The notes under the pieces were generated by a model. That model made no database searches. It worked only from the letters and a program-made list of their open reading frames with translations, and was not told the origin of the DNA. The position numbers and the translations under genes are program-made. A stretch of 46,819 bases of DNA from Clostridiales bacterium (GTDB taxonomy: Bacteria; Bacillota; Clostridia; Lachnospirales; WQUN01), in contig JAISZB010000120.1 in the NCBI GenBank assembly GCA_031269465.1, positions 1-46,819 of the forward strand, in the 5' to 3' direction. Below are positions 44,425-46,819 of this stretch, one piece after another (position 1 is the first letter of the stretch; every line of letters starts with the position of its first letter).

Positions 44425-45194
44425 AGGGGCCTATCAACCGCGAAAAAGCAACAATCCAGCAGCTATGCGGCCTGCTTGGGGGTTTTGGGCTAAAGCGCTC
44501 TTCAAAAGGCCTCGCCGACATGCTGGGGCAAGCGGAAGATGGTTCACAAACGCCGCGGCAGTTCCTGATGGCGCTGCTGGATGCCGAAATCAAAGGCCGC
44601 AACGAGAGCAGGCGGCATAGGAATTACGCTGGCGCCCACTTTCCACCAACCGTAAAGGGGCTGGAAGAATTCGATCCGGAAGAGCTTGAATCCGGAATTG
44701 CTTCGGGACAGCTGCGCCAGCTTGCCGAACCGGGGTGGCTCGATACATCCGGGAACCTGGTGTTTGCGGGGCCGCCGGGGCTTGGCAAGACCATGATAGC
44801 CCTTGGCATTGGCTTGCGCGCAATTGATGAAGGATACACGGCATGCTTTGAGAAGATGGACAGCTTAATCGGCGTCTTGGATCGGGCTGATGTTGAACGC
44901 GCGGCGGGCTTCCGCCTAAAAAACATCAAAAAAGCGCAGCTTCTGATCATTGATGAAGTTGGCTGTGCCCCTATCAGCAGGAACCAGGCCAACAGGTTCT
45001 TCACTTTGGCAAGCGATATATACGAACGGGCGTCGATCATTGCTGCCACGAATAAAGAGATTCCCGAGTGGACGGAAGTAATGGGCGGCCCTATCCTGAC
45101 AAGCGCTATCCTAGATAGGATGCTCCATCACGCCAAGCGCTTTTCTTTTAAGGGGGAGTCTTGCAGGCTTAAGCATCCGGACGTTTTCGCGTGA
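44421..45194 (+). CDS. istB: IS21-family ATPase IstB
   Basis: The 257-residue AAA+ helper binds DNA and directs the integrase. The Walker A motif is FAGPPGLGKTMIALG, the Walker B motif LLIIDEVG, then the sensor stretch SIIAATNKE. ATG 44421 overlaps the istA stop (ATGA). A GTG three codons earlier is not needed. The protein looks complete. Confidence 0.95.
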   Translation: MKGPINREKATIQQLCGLLGGFGLKRSSKGLADMLGQAEDGSQTPRQFLMALLDAEIKGRNESRRHRNYAGAHFPPTVKGLEEFDPEELESGIASGQLRQLAEPGWLDTSGNLVFAGPPGLGKTMIALGIGLRAIDEGYTACFEKMDSLIGVLDRADVERAAGFRLKNIKKAQLLIIDEVGCAPISRNQANRFFTLASDIYERASIIAATNKEIPEWTEVMGGPILTSAILDRMLHHAKRFSFKGESCRLKHPDVFA

Positions 45195-45290
45195 GCCGCT
45201 GCGCTGCGCTGATGCTAGCGCTTTTACGCGTCCAGCGCCTAGGCGCTCATAGCCATAGCGCGGCGCCGCATGGCAGTTGGGGCGGCCTTT

Positions 45291-45689
45291 ATGGGTAAAA
45301 CATCAAACGCTGCTAAACAGAAGTGGAACGCATCCCATTATACGCAAGTCAAGGCATCTGTAAAGCCTGAAACGGCGGCCTCCTTCAAAGCAGCCTGCGC
45401 CGCGGCAGAGACAACCATGGCAAGCGAGCTGGGGAGGTTTATGAATGAATGCGCCAGAACAGCCCAGAAGCAGACGGACCCCGCAGCAAACGTCAGAACG
45501 CTTGGGGATCGGCGTAAGGCAATGGCGCTGGTTTGCAGGCTCATTGCTGAAATACGGGACGCCGAGGAAGAATACATGGACAACATGCCTGAGAGCCTGC
45601 GGAACTCTACAAAGTACGAAATGGCCGAAGAACGTCTTGAGAAACTGACAGATGCCTTGGACGCGGTTGAGGACATATATGACAATTAG
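45291..45689 (+). CDS. Small putative DNA-binding protein downstream of istB
   Basis: The 132-residue protein starts MGKTSNAAKQKWNASHY, has VKASVKPETAASFKAACAAA, a ribbon-helix-helix-like amphipathic start, then helical charged regions (AEERLEKLTDALDAVEDIY). Proteins of this look accompany mobile elements in Firmicutes, but I have no named family. ATG 45291 follows GGGGCGG. It lies 97 nt after istB on the same strand, so passenger status is possible; a bystander gene is the alternative. Confidence 0.7.
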   Translation: MGKTSNAAKQKWNASHYTQVKASVKPETAASFKAACAAAETTMASELGRFMNECARTAQKQTDPAANVRTLGDRRKAMALVCRLIAEIRDAEEEYMDNMPESLRNSTKYEMAEERLEKLTDALDAVEDIYDN

Positions 45690-45702
45690 CTTTGCTTGCT
45701 GC

Positions 45703-45741
45703 CTCAAGGACGGTTTGGCTTAACGCCTGCCGTCCCTTGCC
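45703..45741 (+). terminator. Stem-loop after the small gene
   Basis: GGACGG and CCGTCC flank an inner stem GGC/GCC; it lies 14 nt after the stop. The T-tract is short, so efficiency is unknown. Confidence 0.55.
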
Positions 45742-45794
45742 TCTGTTTGGATTATACATCGGCTGCCTGGCCAGCGTGGCCTAGGTCGGCGCTA

Positions 45795-45840
45795 CATACT
45801 GGCACTGCCATGCTTTAGCATACTGGTGCCAGTATGCTAA
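45795..45840. promoter_or_regulatory. Tandem operator-like dyads
   Basis: The stretch 45815-45840 is a 26-bp near-perfect palindrome with halves TTAGCATACTGG and CCAGTATGCTAA around TG. Just left lies CATACTGGCACTGCCATGC, a shorter imperfect dyad that shares CATACTGGCA. Both could be sites for one dimeric regulator. Confidence 0.55.
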
Positions 45841-45966
45841 TCACCGGCGCCCTCAGATAAGCATCCCAGCTTATTACTGATCGAATGCCTTCTCTTACAC
45901 TTACACTTACACTGCATGGCTCTGTCGCTATCACTTCCAACTCAATGGCGTGATCTCGGCGGCCCT

Positions 45967-46320
45967 GCGTTTGGTTCCGCTGCGCGGCCCCCACCAAAAC
46001 CGCTGCCCAGATCCTGTACTGCCATGGCGTTTGGTTCCTCTGCGCGGCTCCCACACCAAAAACCGCTGCCCAGATCCTGTACTGCCATGGCGTTTGGTTC
46101 CGCTGCGCGGCCCCCACCCAAAAACCGCTGCCCAGATCCTGTACTGCCATGGCGTTTGGTTCCGCTACGCGGCCCCCACACCAAAAACCGCTGCCCAGAG
46201 CCTGTACTGCCATGGCGTTCGGTTCCGTTGCGCGGCCCCTACACCAAAAACCGCTGCCCAGATCCTGACTGCCATGGCGTTTGGTTCCGCTGCGCGGCCC
46301 CCACACCAAAAACCGCTGCC
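45967..46320. repeat. Minisatellite of six units, 60-63 bp
   Basis: Six head-to-tail copies begin at 45967, 46027, 46090, 46152, 46215 and 46277 (GCGTTTGGTTCC, GCGCGGCCCC, ACACCAAAAACC, CTGCCCAGATCC). Lengths 60-63 bp are not a multiple of three throughout, so the open frames on both strands are probably accidental. Confidence 0.9.
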
Positions 46321-46689
46321 TTACCCCATTATCTGAACTGTTATAGTCCTGCTTCAGGAAAAAAGTGCTTACCATACCCCAGAAAAAAGGTAGCTATTCC
46401 GACGGTTTGCAAAGCGACTACATTTTTGAATAAATTTGTCGATTGATCTGTCATAACTAACCTTATAATGTATTTATTAAAATTGGAATTTACATAAACC
46501 TGCAAACATGATTAGAAGATTTTTATATATTGAATTATAAGAATTGCAAAACAATGTTTGCATAGGTGTCAATCCATTGCGAAAGGTCCTACGAGCATCG
46601 AACATTAATTTTTGATTTACCCATTGCAAATTCCGGAAATTAGTGTAAAATAAAGTGCACACGACATTTTTTTGAAGGGGCTGCGCTTT
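46321..46689. other. AT-rich upstream region of the last gene
   Basis: It contains a promoter candidate at ~46624-46651 (TTGCAA, 16 nt, TAAAAT) and a possible ribosome site AAGGGG nine nt before ATG 46690. No other gene is seen. Confidence 0.5.
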
Positions 46690-46819
46690 ATGGCGATAAA
46701 CGACATTGGATTGCCGATGGACGGTTTTTTTTCGGGCTATGCCGGAGAGGCGATAAATGCGGCTGATGAATTGATATCAGCATGGTGCCGCAAAAAGGCG
46801 GCATTATTATTGTCGCTCT
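46690..46819 (+). CDS. Unknown protein, N-terminal fragment at the window edge
   Basis: An open frame of 43 codons starts MAINDIGLPMDGFFSGYAG and continues AINAADELISAWCRKKAALL with no stop before the edge. The AAGGGG site and the upstream promoter candidate support it as a real gene start. The product is not recognisable from this stretch. Confidence 0.55.
   Translation, partial: MAINDIGLPMDGFFSGYAGEAINAADELISAWCRKKAALLLSL

Larger units (their letters stand above)
42696..45194 (+). mobile_element. IS21-family element (istA-istB)
   Basis: The pair of IS21 genes with overlapping ATGA, together with three phased 17-bp repeats at the left (GGTAAGGAGAATTTTCC and relatives), defines an IS21-type element. 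The right boundary is not clear; I end the call at the istB stop. The passenger gene at 45291 could still lie within it. Confidence 0.8.

Noticed and set aside
45967-46320. CRISPR array
   Set aside because: Units are continuous without unique spacers, and no cas genes are present.
45815-46375. 186-codon minus frame with repeated GSGFW-type peptides
   Set aside because: The repeat unit varies between 60 and 63 bp, so the frame is not kept; both strands are open by chance of composition.

Overview
The window looks like the chromosome of an anaerobic, Gram-positive Clostridia-type bacterium. The reasons are AGGAGG-type ribosome binding sites, several TTG starts, a rubrerythrin/flavin reductase pair, a GerMN-domain protein beside an OmpR-type two-component pair, a SipW-type signal peptidase with its typical substrates, and a class B sortase. 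Only about 62% of the window is coding by my count. The long gaps hold relics and one family of palindromic repeats.

Layout. 1-5059 (-) is the N-terminal part of a giant GLUG + RHS/YD-repeat protein that runs off the left edge. 5060-9600 is decayed ground: a frameshifted AAA-ATPase-like gene, an IS630 transposase tail, a DUF296/PPC protein and a broken membrane-protein gene. 9607-24196 (-) carries housekeeping genes in short blocks: a sugar-phosphate isomerase-like gene, rlmH (C-terminal tail missing), murA-walJ, rubrerythrin-flavin reductase, thioredoxin, a zinc-ribbon membrane protein, holA, and a response regulator-histidine kinase-GerMN set. 26769-28196 (+) is a D-Ala-D-Ala carboxypeptidase. 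28459-39950 (-) is a cell-surface fibre locus. 42690-45690 is an IS21-family element (istA/istB) with a possible passenger gene. The right end has a near-perfect palindrome, a minisatellite of about 62 bp units, and the start of a new + strand gene.

The surface locus is the most coherent accessory system. It holds two proteins with the SipW/TasA-type signal motif (TGTFAW), a DivIVA-like coiled-coil protein directly upstream of a SipW-type signal peptidase with a very long cytosolic N-terminus, a four-domain Cna-B pilin-like protein with an NPQTG sorting signal, a class B sortase and a secreted transglutaminase-like protein. The expected flow is export and trimming by SipW, then anchoring of the Cna-B fibre by the class B sortase.

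The least expected feature is a MITE-like family of roughly 17 recognisable copies plus fragments, all between about 7.5 and 41 kb. The ends are TATACTGATTTGCA-like inverted repeats, a second inner inverted repeat and a palindromic core make the unit almost wholly palindromic, and arms co-vary between copies. One copy is nested in another with an apparent TA duplication. One end carries a ribosome binding site plus ATG. In front of dacF this gives an 11-codon ORF whose stop overlaps the dacF start (ATGA), and a similar leader ORF precedes holA.
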